Source: Planctomycetota bacterium
GTDB taxonomy: Bacteria > Planctomycetota > Brocadiia > SM23-32
Reading direction: 5' to 3'
Assembly (NCBI GenBank): GCA_018400625.1
Contig: JAGYMJ010000541.1
Coordinates: 1 to 11,632 of the forward strand
Length of the DNA stretch: 11,632 nucleotides
In this document: positions 1 to 6,900 of the stretch, piece after piece
Numbering within the stretch: the first letter of the stretch is position 1
Layout of the letters: every line of letters starts with the position of its first letter
The notes under the pieces: generated by a model
Told to the model about the DNA's origin: nothing
Seen by the model: the letters and a program-made list of their open reading frames with translations, nothing else
Databases searched by the model: none
Position numbers and translations under genes: made by a program

Positions 1-1
1 A

Positions 2-193
2 CGATGCCGGCACAAATATAAGGCTTTCCTCTGGACCCACAATCCGGATAAGTTTGTCCCGGTGGCATACCGCGCCAAATCAAAGACCAACAGGCTGTTA
101 TGGCATGTCTGTTTCGTGCCCCGGAAGGAACTCCCCGACGCTTTTAAATCCCTGAAAAGTTGCCGATTAATTTATAACGGTTTATTACCATGA
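2..193 (+). CDS. C-terminal fragment of an unidentified protein
   Basis: An open frame runs in from the window edge and ends at TGA 191-193, giving 63 residues. The fragment is basic and aromatic-rich, with segments such as KYKAFLWTHNPDKF and LLWHVCFVPRK. I do not recognise a family. Its stop overlaps the next start as ATGA at 190-193, the usual sign of translational coupling, so it probably belongs to one operon with the XRE regulator and the HEPN-like gene downstream. The residues before the window are needed to identify it. The frame could be chance, but the coupled junction argues for a real gene. Confidence 0.5.
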   Translation, partial: RCRHKYKAFLWTHNPDKFVPVAYRAKSKTNRLLWHVCFVPRKELPDAFKSLKSCRLIYNGLLP

Positions 194-414
194 AATTCAG
201 ACCGGAAAATATTCAAAAACGCCGTGAGTATTTAGGCATGTCCCGGGAAGAACTTGCTCAAAAGGCAGGTCTTTCCTATGATGCTATCTGGCGCATCGAA
301 ACCGGTCAACGTGAACCTCTGGCTTCTACCCTGGGCGCTATTGCCAAAGCCCTGCAAACGAAGCGTATAAGTATGTTTTATGAGGAGGAGAAAGACTCAC
401 AATGCAGGAGATAG
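190..414 (+). CDS. XRE/Cro-type helix-turn-helix regulator (74 aa)
   Basis: This is a small single-domain DNA-binding protein, probably a transcriptional repressor or antitoxin-like regulator of its own operon. Residues about 7-60 form the five-helix XRE fold. The helix-turn-helix covers about residues 18-37 (SREELAQKAGLSYDAIWRIE) and is followed by the typical TGQREP turn. There is no ligand-binding or protease domain. The start is fixed by the ATGA overlap with the preceding frame. No clear Shine-Dalgarno site precedes it, which fits re-initiation after the upstream stop. Its 3' end overlaps the next gene by 13 bases, and the strong GGAGGAG site for that gene lies inside its last codons. 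With the HEPN-like product downstream, a regulator/toxin pairing is plausible but inferred only from context. Confidence 0.85.
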   Translation: MKFRPENIQKRREYLGMSREELAQKAGLSYDAIWRIETGQREPLASTLGAIAKALQTKRISMFYEEEKDSQCRR

Positions 415-1001
415 AAACTAAAATAGCCGCAAGCCCCAATTTCAAGCATTACAACCGTAAACCAGGCATGGTAGTTGATTCCCGAACTAATGAAGAATAT
501 ATTTACGACTCGCTCGACACTAAGATCCTTGTTTACGAAGATCGTGTCGCTGGTTGGTTCTTCCGCTACGGGAAACACCTCCAAATGCATCATGATGCCG
601 GTTTTATTGTTCTTCAGGTGGCTCTGGCTCAAATTGAAGGTATAGAACAATACCGACGAGGCCAATCGAGCGAGAACAAGTCCGGTCTCTTCTTTAGAAA
701 GGGCCTCAAGCGGATTTTTGGACTGGATGAATCCTCCGATGACTGGCTCAAAGATTTTTACACCCTCGTGCGATGCGGCCTATTTCACGATGGAATGACT
801 AGACGCCAAGTTTGGATCGAGAACAGATTCGATGCCCCCTTGGCCTATGATGGAGCCCATATTCAGATTAGTCCGAACAAATTCCTTGATGCAGTAATTG
901 AAGACTTCACTCATTATATCGCTGAACTCAAGAACCCGCTTAACGTGGATCTGCGGGAAGCGTTTCGGCGGAAGTGGGATCTGAGATGCCGTGTACAATA
1001 A
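402..1001 (+). CDS. Uncharacterised HEPN-like protein (199 aa)
   Basis: No family name comes to mind. The protein looks mostly helical and has a notable motif, RCGLFH, at residues 124-129, followed by DGM. R-x4-H is the signature of HEPN-domain ribonucleases and related helical proteins, and R-C-G-[IL]-[LF]-H recurs, from memory, in uncharacterised proteins near defence genes. An upstream aromatic and helical segment (about residues 45-85) and a C-terminal helix (about 160-195) would fit such a bundle. The ATG at 402 is well placed behind a GGAGGAG site at about 382-390 and overlaps the XRE gene by 13 bases, so the two are co-translated. A possible role is an RNA-cleaving or growth-arrest effector controlled by the XRE protein. 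The HEPN call rests on one motif; the function is inferred. Confidence 0.6.
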   Translation: MQEIETKIAASPNFKHYNRKPGMVVDSRTNEEYIYDSLDTKILVYEDRVAGWFFRYGKHLQMHHDAGFIVLQVALAQIEGIEQYRRGQSSENKSGLFFRKGLKRIFGLDESSDDWLKDFYTLVRCGLFHDGMTRRQVWIENRFDAPLAYDGAHIQISPNKFLDAVIEDFTHYIAELKNPLNVDLREAFRRKWDLRCRVQ

Positions 1002-1021
1002 CTGTAGTTATTGCCACTTTT
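996..1021 (+). terminator. Weak terminator-like hairpin after the XRE/HEPN operon
   Basis: A perfect 7-bp inverted repeat, CAATAAC-TGTA-GTTATTG, lies at 996-1013 and overlaps the stop codon at 999-1001. A run of five T follows at about 1017-1021. The stem is AT-rich and so weak, but its position at the end of the operon fits an intrinsic terminator. Confidence 0.3.
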
Positions 1022-1047
1022 TACAGATGTACAGAATCTATAAAAAG

Positions 1048-1059
1048 AAGTACGTACTT
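1048..1059. repeat. 12-bp palindrome AAGTACGTACTT
   Basis: This is a perfect palindrome, extended to about 9 bp per arm if one G-T wobble and two outer A-T pairs are allowed (1045-1062). It lies between the XRE/HEPN operon and the decayed gene downstream. A symmetric site in a spacer next to an XRE gene could be an operator, but nothing ties it to a particular regulator. T-rich sequence follows, so a termination role is also possible. Confidence 0.3.
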
Positions 1060-1087
1060 TTTACTAATTTTTCAGTCTGTTAATCGG

Positions 1088-1103
1088 CGCTGCGGATGCA
1101 GCG
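1088..1103. repeat. GC-rich hairpin CGCTGC-GGAT-GCAGCG
   Basis: A perfect 6-bp stem with a 4-base loop stands out as a GC-rich island in otherwise AT-rich spacer, about 30 bases before the decayed HEPN gene. Such islands can be remnants of a recombination site or of a terminator. There is no T tract after it and no flanking integron core sites, so no function is assigned. Confidence 0.35.
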
Positions 1104-1131
1104 GACAACCGGCTTCCCCCGAAATACGATT

Positions 1132-1715
1132 ATGAAGAAAGACATATTCGATAGCTGGGAAAAACTACTTAATCCGGAAAAATTCAAATACAATTTGATA
1201 AAAGCTTCATTGTATCTGTCCGCGTATGAGCTTTTAAAGAATTGCATTTTTGATCATCCGATTATGAAACCATAATAAGCGATGATTATAAAAAGAAAGT
1301 CAGGGCTCTTTATCCAAAAGATGAATTTCATGCTTGTTGTTTGTGGTTTCTTTAGAATAAGGCCATAGAAAAAGAAGATATGGATGCTATTCGAAAAATC
1401 AGAAAGCATAGAAATTTTATCGCGCATGAGTTACCCCAAATAATAGGCTCTACAGACCATGAAGTTGATACGGCTCTTTTCTGTAAAATTATAGAAATAA
1501 TTATAAAGGTGGATCAATGGTGGATCAGGGAAATCGAGTTGCCCACAAATCCGGATTTTGATCATATGAATTACGATAAAATTGACCGGGAAGATTTGGT
1601 GAGTGGAAATATGATTCTATTGGATCTTTTACGTAGCATCTATGAAAAGAATGATACCTTTTTAAAAGCCATTTACAATGAATTCATTGGTCACAAAACC
1701 GCGAATATCGTTTAA
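1132..1715 (+). pseudogene. Decayed gene for a HEPN-like protein (frameshift plus amber stop)
   Basis: Three open pieces read as one protein. The first runs from ATG 1132 for 47 codons (opening MKKDIFDSWEKLLNPEKF) to TAA at 1273. The second starts in another frame at about 1266 (ETIISDDYKKKVRALYP) and reaches an in-frame TAG at 1353-1355, inside the motif CLWFL-stop-NKAI. The third continues in that same frame to 1715 and contains ATG 1380. It carries RNFIAH (codons 1410-1427), a classic HEPN R-N-x3-H motif, and later DQWWIREIELPTNPDFD. From memory this pattern matches a widespread uncharacterised family of about 200-220 residues in which the stop position is usually Gln or Lys, so one C-to-T change would explain TAG. 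About 20 residues seem lost near the frameshift. A 111-residue product from ATG 1380 is possible but lacks the N-terminal half and has no good ribosome binding site. Confidence 0.7.
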
Positions 1716-1807
1716 AGACAAAAAATGGGACTCTTTGGCCGCGGTTTTTGCGCCGCTTAACTTAATCGTTTAACATTATATCACAAAAAAGCGAGAGGAG
1801 AATTATC

Positions 1808-2839
1808 ATGAAGCTTATATCTTTGTTTAACCACAAAGGCGGGGTAAGCAAAACAACTACCGCTTTCAATCTTGGATGGATGCTTGCAGAACAAGGCTAC
1901 AAGACGCTGATTGTAGATGCTGACCCTCAGTGTAATTTAACTGCTTTAGTGCTTGATTACAATGACGTCGAGGATATTGAAGATTTCTATTCCGAGAACC
2001 CTGGTTGTGATATATCTACTGGGCTTGAACCCGTTATGTCAGGACGTCTTATTGGATTAAAAGCAGGTCAGCCAGCGCAAACTGAAAACAAAAAGCTATA
2101 TATTTACTGTGGCAATCTCGCTCTTTCTGAAATTGAAACTCAAGTAAGCGTAGCTCTCACGACAAGTGCAGCAATTCCCGCTATACGAAATATTCCTGGA
2201 AGCGTTGGGGCACTTCTTAGATTAACTGCAGAGGAACATGCGTTCGATTACGTCATTATAGATATGAGCCCAAGTGTCGGAGCGCTTAATGAATGCCTTT
2301 TAATGTCAAGCAACTATTTTATTGTCCCGACCTCACCTGATTTTTTTTGTGCTCAGGCAATAAGATCATTGGCGAATGTCGTTCCCAGATGGAATGCAGA
2401 AGTTCAACCGTTTAGGGAAGCAAAAATCGATTACCCGCTGCCATCTGAGCCCCCAAAATTTCTCGGTTTTATTTCACAACGTTATCGTCCCCGAAGCGGT
2501 GTGCCCGCAAAATCTTTTCAAAGATGGATCGATGTTATAAGAGAGACGGTTAATGATCAACTAATCCCGACTTTATCACCAATTAATATGGCTGTGAGCC
2601 TCGACGAATTTCGGAAGTGTGTATCAGGCGATGAGCCAGATAACCTATCGAATGTCGCTGACTTTAATTCTCTCATCGCTCAATCTCAAAAACACAATGT
2701 TCCAATCTTTGCACTTACGGATGAACAGATTGAGCAAGGCGGTGTTATTTTGAAGAACATGAAAGAAAGTAGAGATAGTTTTCGTGGGGTATTTTCAATA
2801 TTAGCTAAAGAAATACATAAGTTAACAGAATTGGTATAA
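1808..2839 (+). CDS. Orphan ParA/MinD-family ATPase (343 aa)
   Basis: This is a deviant-Walker P-loop ATPase of the ParA/Soj type, a family that forms ATP-dependent dimers, often on DNA, to partition or position cargo. The deviant Walker A is KGGVSKTT at residues 10-17, including the signature lysine K10. DADPQCN at 37-43 is the A' motif and VIIDMSPS at about 149-156 is Walker B. The length exceeds the roughly 250-residue minimal ParA. The extra C-terminal part (about 255-343) looks helical and belongs to the larger AAA_31-type accessory ParAs rather than to chromosomal Soj. No ParB and no parS-like repeats are adjacent, so cargo and role are unknown. The start has a strong GAGAGGAG site at 1793-1800. 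The GC content is clearly lower than in the large operon downstream. Plasmid or integrative-element ancestry is possible. Confidence 0.88.
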   Translation: MKLISLFNHKGGVSKTTTAFNLGWMLAEQGYKTLIVDADPQCNLTALVLDYNDVEDIEDFYSENPGCDISTGLEPVMSGRLIGLKAGQPAQTENKKLYIYCGNLALSEIETQVSVALTTSAAIPAIRNIPGSVGALLRLTAEEHAFDYVIIDMSPSVGALNECLLMSSNYFIVPTSPDFFCAQAIRSLANVVPRWNAEVQPFREAKIDYPLPSEPPKFLGFISQRYRPRSGVPAKSFQRWIDVIRETVNDQLIPTLSPINMAVSLDEFRKCVSGDEPDNLSNVADFNSLIAQSQKHNVPIFALTDEQIEQGGVILKNMKESRDSFRGVFSILAKEIHKLTELV

Positions 2840-2944
2840 CCTTTAAGAATAGAGTCGAGCAATAGTGCCGAAGCGCAGCAAAATACCAAGCAAATCCGAT
2901 TGGTTTATCTCTATTTATTTTTCAAGAAGCTCGATGTTATGAAA

Positions 2945-2974
2945 TTGATTGTGTTTAACCTCCGTGCATATTAT
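2945..2974 (+). promoter_or_regulatory. Predicted sigma70-type promoter of the toxin-antitoxin operon
   Basis: A -35 element TTGATT (2945-2950) and a -10 element TATTAT (2969-2974) are separated by 18 bases. Transcription would begin near 2981, leaving a leader of about 37 bases before the toxin start at 3018. The -10 lies inside the dyad described at 2965-2982. Confidence 0.5.
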
Positions 2975-2982
2975 ACTATGCA
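2965..2982. promoter_or_regulatory. Operator-like dyad TGCATA-N6-TATGCA over the -10 box
   Basis: A perfect inverted repeat with 6-base arms at 2965-2970 and 2977-2982 surrounds a 6-base AT-rich centre. It overlaps the predicted -10 box. Toxin-antitoxin operons of this type are normally repressed by their helix-turn-helix antitoxin binding such a dyad, so autoregulation by the protein encoded at 3349-3675 is the natural reading. Binding itself is inferred. Confidence 0.5.
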
Positions 2983-3017
2983 TACAATGAAGCGTTAACG
3001 GTCAGAAACGGAAATAA

Positions 3018-3356
3018 ATGGGAAAAACTGTAACCCAGAAAACAATCATTGTTTATCAAGATGAAAACGGCAATGAACCTTATACGAATTGGTTTAACGC
3101 TTTAAAAGACAAGAAGGCAAAGAGCCGCATCGAAACCCGATTAAGGCGTCTGGAGCAGGGTCTTTATGGAGACTGCGCACCTGTCGGCGAAGGGGTTTTG
3201 GAGCTGCGAATGTTTTTTGGTCCCGGATACCGGGTTTATTTTGGCGAAGACGAAAAAAACATCGTTATTTTATTATGTGGCGGTGATAAGAGAACCCAGA
3301 AACAGGACATAAAAGCCGCAAAGAAATATTGGAAGGACTATCAGATCAATGGCTAA
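3018..3356 (+). CDS. RelE/ParE-superfamily toxin, HigB-like (HI1419 type)
   Basis: This is the toxin of a type II toxin-antitoxin pair. Family members are small RelE-fold proteins, usually ribosome-dependent mRNA interferases that stop translation when free of antitoxin. The 112-residue length is typical. Conserved blocks are visible: PYTNWFNAL (21-29), the basic helix RIETRLRRLEQG (37-48), ELRMFFGPGYRVYF (62-75), and VILLCGGDKRTQKQDI (83-98) followed by AAKKYW. These match the Gp49-like 'addiction module killer protein' family (COG3657). The basic residues R64, R72 and K91 are candidate RNA-contact or catalytic positions. The ribosome binding site is weak (about ACGGAA). Its stop overlaps the antitoxin start by 8 bases, so the pair is translationally coupled in toxin-first order, as in higBA. 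No truncation is visible, so the toxin is probably functional. Confidence 0.92.
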   Translation: MGKTVTQKTIIVYQDENGNEPYTNWFNALKDKKAKSRIETRLRRLEQGLYGDCAPVGEGVLELRMFFGPGYRVYFGEDEKNIVILLCGGDKRTQKQDIKAAKKYWKDYQING

Positions 3357-3675
3357 ACGCAAATACAGAACACTTAACGAGGTGTCCGAAGAATATTACC
3401 ATAATCATCCCGATGAGATTGACGGCTATCTCGAGACCTGCTTTGAAGAATATGCAAAAGATAGTTGTACCCCGGCTTTGCTGTCATCCCTGCGAATGAT
3501 TGCCCGTGTAAAAGGCATTTCAGCAATTGCGCAAGAAACGGGCATTACCCGAAACGGGATACAAAAAGCCCTGTCTGAACAGGGAAATCCCCGGTTTGAT
3601 AATATAAATTCCATTATGAAAGCGTTGGGGTACCGCCTTAAACCTCAAAAGATAGAAGTAAACAATCTGTTATAA
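3349..3675 (+). CDS. Antitoxin with helix-turn-helix, HigA-like (HI1420 type)
   Basis: This is the antitoxin partner of the upstream toxin. It should neutralise the toxin by direct binding and repress the shared promoter. Its length is 108 residues. The N-terminal part (about 8-40, including DEIDGYLETCFEEY) probably contacts the toxin. Residues about 57-76 (ISAIAQETGITRNGIQKALS) form the helix-turn-helix, followed by the family hallmark GNPRFDNINSIMKALGYRL. This arrangement matches the probable addiction module antidote family (COG3636), the usual neighbour of HI1419-type toxins. It overlaps the toxin gene by 8 bases. The dyad at 2965-2982 is its likely operator. Confidence 0.92.
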   Translation: MAKRKYRTLNEVSEEYYHNHPDEIDGYLETCFEEYAKDSCTPALLSSLRMIARVKGISAIAQETGITRNGIQKALSEQGNPRFDNINSIMKALGYRLKPQKIEVNNLL

Positions 3676-3717
3676 TGCCCAGCATCAAAAAGAATCTGTT
3701 ACACAAACATTACACAA
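3664..3717 (+). repeat. Short direct repeats at the end of the antitoxin gene
   Basis: AATCTGTTA occurs at 3664-3672 and 3693-3701, and TTACACAA occurs at 3699-3706 and 3710-3717, separated by ACA. The copies are exact but short. They might be binding sites or replication-slippage products; no role is assigned. Confidence 0.3.
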
Positions 3718-3742
3718 TGCGTAGGATACTATCTCCCTAACT

Positions 3743-3770
3743 GATGATGAGGGTATGATGATGAGGGTAT
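3743..3770 (+). repeat. Tandem duplication of the 14-mer GATGATGAGGGTAT
   Basis: Two exact copies abut at 3743-3756 and 3757-3770. They lie upstream of the promoter of the defence operon and could be a regulator binding site or a recent slippage duplication. A 14-base exact tandem is unlikely by chance in a 240-base spacer. Confidence 0.6.
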
Positions 3771-3798
3771 CAGGGCAATAATATCGCATAACTGGCTG

Positions 3799-3829
3799 GA
3801 TGTTCGGTATTGACTTAACACCGAACATC
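3799..3829. promoter_or_regulatory. Perfect 10-bp inverted repeat upstream of the defence operon
   Basis: GATGTTCGGT (3799-3808) and ACCGAACATC (3820-3829) are exact reverse complements with an 11-base centre. The -35 element of the predicted promoter (TTAACA, 3815-3820) lies in the centre and touches the right arm, which suggests an operator. As RNA the repeat would form a stable hairpin followed by GTTTT, so it could instead act as a terminator for the toxin-antitoxin transcript, but the T tract is short. No regulator gene for this operon is visible in the window apart from the XRE and antitoxin proteins. Confidence 0.6.
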
Positions 3830-3843
3830 GTTTTAGGTATAAG
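3815..3843 (+). promoter_or_regulatory. Predicted sigma70-type promoter of the defence operon
   Basis: TTAACA (3815-3820, one mismatch to TTGACA) and TATAAG (3838-3843, one mismatch to TATAAT) are spaced by the optimal 17 bases. Transcription would start near 3850, giving a leader of about 65 bases to ATG 3916, which has a strong GAGGAGG ribosome binding site at 3902-3908. A second TATACT lies at 3890-3895 but has no good -35 partner. Confidence 0.5.
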
Positions 3844-3915
3844 ATTTTTAAAATACTTGGCAAAAATAATTCTCAGCAGAATCCTTTAGTATACTTTCCC
3901 AGAGGAGGAAACTCT

Positions 3916-6900
3916 ATGCTGAAAACCGTCAAGGACGCCTGTAAACTCCACGAATCAACGCTTGAATATCAGGTAGCCGGCGGGGTCGAAAACCTGGCCC
4001 GGGTCATCGGCGCAGCGGACGAAGGACGCGACTTTTTCGAAAAAAGCTACATGACTGCCGGCATGGAGGATCTTCTGGCGCAAGGACTGCTCCGTTTGTC
4101 GGGGCAGACGGATCAAGCATTGTTTGAATTAGCGCAGGCCATGGGCGGAGGGAAAACCCATCTGATGGCAGCCCTCGGGCTGCTGGCACGGCATCCGTCC
4201 CGGAGATCTGAGGTGCTTCCGCAGGATTTGCTGAACCAGGTCGATGACCAATCGGCCCGGGTCGCAGTATTTGACGGTCGTAGCAGCCCGGATCATTACC
4301 TGTGGGGTGATATTGCTGAGCAGATCGGCAGTGAGAAAATGATGCGTCCTTTCTGGCAAAACGGCCCCAGGGCACCCGGCAAGGATGACTGGAAAAACAT
4401 GATCGGCAATGAGCCTACCCTGCTGTTGTTTGATGAGCTTCCCCCATATTTCCTGGAGGCCAGGACCATTTCCGTCGGCAAAGGGACCATGGTTGATGTG
4501 CTGACCCGGGCGCTTTCCAACCTGTTCATCGCCGCCCTGGAACTGCCCCGATGCTGTGTGGTCCTGTCCAACCTGACAGACAGTTATCGGACCCAGGTCA
4601 GGGAAGTCCGCAAGATCGTTTCAGACATTCAGCGTGAATCCCGCCGCCAGGCACGCATTATTACACCGGTTTCCCTGGAGGGAAACGAAATATACGCCAT
4701 TTTGCGAAAGCGCCTCTTTTCGGCGCTGCCCTCGGAAGACGACATCGACGAGGTGGCTGAAGCCTACGCAGAAAGGGTCAGGATGGCAGAGGACAGTGGC
4801 TATCTGACCGCCCGGAGCTTGGAACAGGTGGCCGAAGAGGTGCGCGATACATACCCGTTCCATCCGTCTTTCAAACATCTGGTCGCCCTGTTCAAGGATA
4901 ACCCGGATTTCCGGGAAACACGCGGACTGCTCCAGTTTGCAGCACGGGTCATCCGGTCTGTCTGGCTGCGGGAAAACAACGATGTGTACCTGATCGGCAC
5001 CCAGCATCTGAACTTAAACGACACCCTGGTGGCAAACGAGGTGGGCAACATCAACCGGGCCCTGCGGCCTGCAATTACCACGGACATCGCAGATAACGGC
5101 AATGCCCACGCAGAGATCATCGATGCGGAGATAAACAGCGATGCAGGCTCCCAGGTCGCGGCCATGATTCTTTCTGCATCGCTTTCCCTGGCTGTTAAGG
5201 GGCACATGGGATTGCGCGGTGAGGAGGTCATCGAATACCTGGCTGCGCCCAACCGGAAACCGGAGGAGTTTGCCCGGGCGTTTGAGAGGCTCCGCAAGAC
5301 CGCCTGGTATCTGCATTCCGAGGGGGAGCTGTTTTATTTCAAGGATACGGAAAACCTGATCAAGCGCGTCCAAAAAGAGGCGATCTCCCTGGCCAGGGGG
5401 AAGGTGGAAAAGGCGCTTCGAAACCGGCTGGAAGGAGAGCTCGACCCCCGCTCCCGCCAGGCTTACCAGGAAGTGCTGGTCATGCCGGAGATAGGCGAAA
5501 TCAACCTCGGCTCCCATCGGGTTCTGGTCGTTGTGCTCCCTGACAACAGCACTCCGCCCGAGGAGATCGACCGATTTTACCGCTCAGTCCCGGAAAAAAA
5601 CCATCTGCTGGTGCTTTCCGGCAATGATACCCACATGGCCGGCCGGGTAGAAGAAACCCTGAGGGAACTCTATGCCGTGAATCGCATTTTTAAATCCCTC
5701 CGACCCGGTGATACGCTCTATGAGCAGGCCAGGGAAATGACAGAGCAGTGTGAAGAATCCTTCATCCAGGCCCTGCAGGGTACATACAATCGGCTTTTTT
5801 ACCCCAACGAGGACGGGCTGCAGGCGGCGACCATAGAAAACGGTCTGAAATTCGGCTCGGAAACGGAGGATACCGGTGAAAAGCAGATCGAGGCGATGCT
5901 GGCCAGCATGCGCTGTGATCACAAACTGGCCATGGATGCACTGGATGACCCTACCCCATATTTCTCAATGGCGGAACATGATCTGTGGCCCCAAAGCGAT
6001 CGGCGCACCCCATGGCGGGACATCCTGATGCGCGCCAAGAGCAACCCGGCCTGGCCCTGGATGCCCGGAAGCAGGGGGTTGGAAAAACTCAAAGACATGG
6101 CCGTTGCCCATGGGCGCTGGCGGGAAGGCGCGGACGGATACATCGAAAAAGGGCCTTTCCCTAAAAACAAGACAGAGATCAACGTGGTCGAGCAGGCCAT
6201 GAACGAAAAAGCCGAAGAGATCATTCTTTCCCTGAATCCAAAACACGCAGGCCCCGCACCAAAAGTCCATTATGCCACAACCCCGACTGTTTCCGAGTCG
6301 GATGCGGTTGCAGAGGACCTGGAAGCATTCCGGACAAAACACCCGACGCTTTATTTTTTAACCGTTGATACTACCGGCGAGCATCAAACCGGCGAACCTA
6401 CCCGCTGGGTGGCGCGAATCAAGCTCCGTCACCAGGTTCATGATTACGCCGATCACCGGGAAGTAAAGCTCCAGGCCACTCCCTCCGCAGAAATTCGCTA
6501 CACCACAGACGGAACCAATCCCAGGGAAGGGCGGATATATGAAGGGGCGGTGACGGTTGGCGATGAAAAAATCCTGCTCCAGGTTTATGCCAAAGCCGGA
6601 GAAGCCACGGGACAAAGCTCGTTTACTATCCCTGAAAAAGGTCAACAGCGCGCGGAGATCGATGACACGAAGCCTGCCCGGCTGGTCAACCAGAAGGTTC
6701 GCCTGGATACTACGGACAAGGTATTTGGCCTTATTTCCGCTTTCAAGGGCAGAAACGGCGTATATTTTCATGGTGTGTCCCTGAACATCGGAGAGGGGGA
6801 GCAGGCGGTGACCGTGCGTTTCAACGATCGGTCGGTGGACCCGGATATGATCGGCCGGGTGGTGGATTCCCTTCGGAAAACCATCGGGGAACCCGACGCC

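Noticed and set aside
1081..1110. Possible integron attC site around the GC-rich hairpin, because several small same-strand cassettes are present
   Set aside because: I could not find paired GTTRRRY and RYYYAAC core sites around the hairpins at 1088-1103, 1738-1775 or 2985-3000, and there is no integrase.
3664..3770. Short direct repeats as a CRISPR array or iteron origin
   Set aside because: Only two copies of each motif, 8-14 bases long, tandem or nearly so, without spacers of regular size, cas genes or a replication initiator gene.
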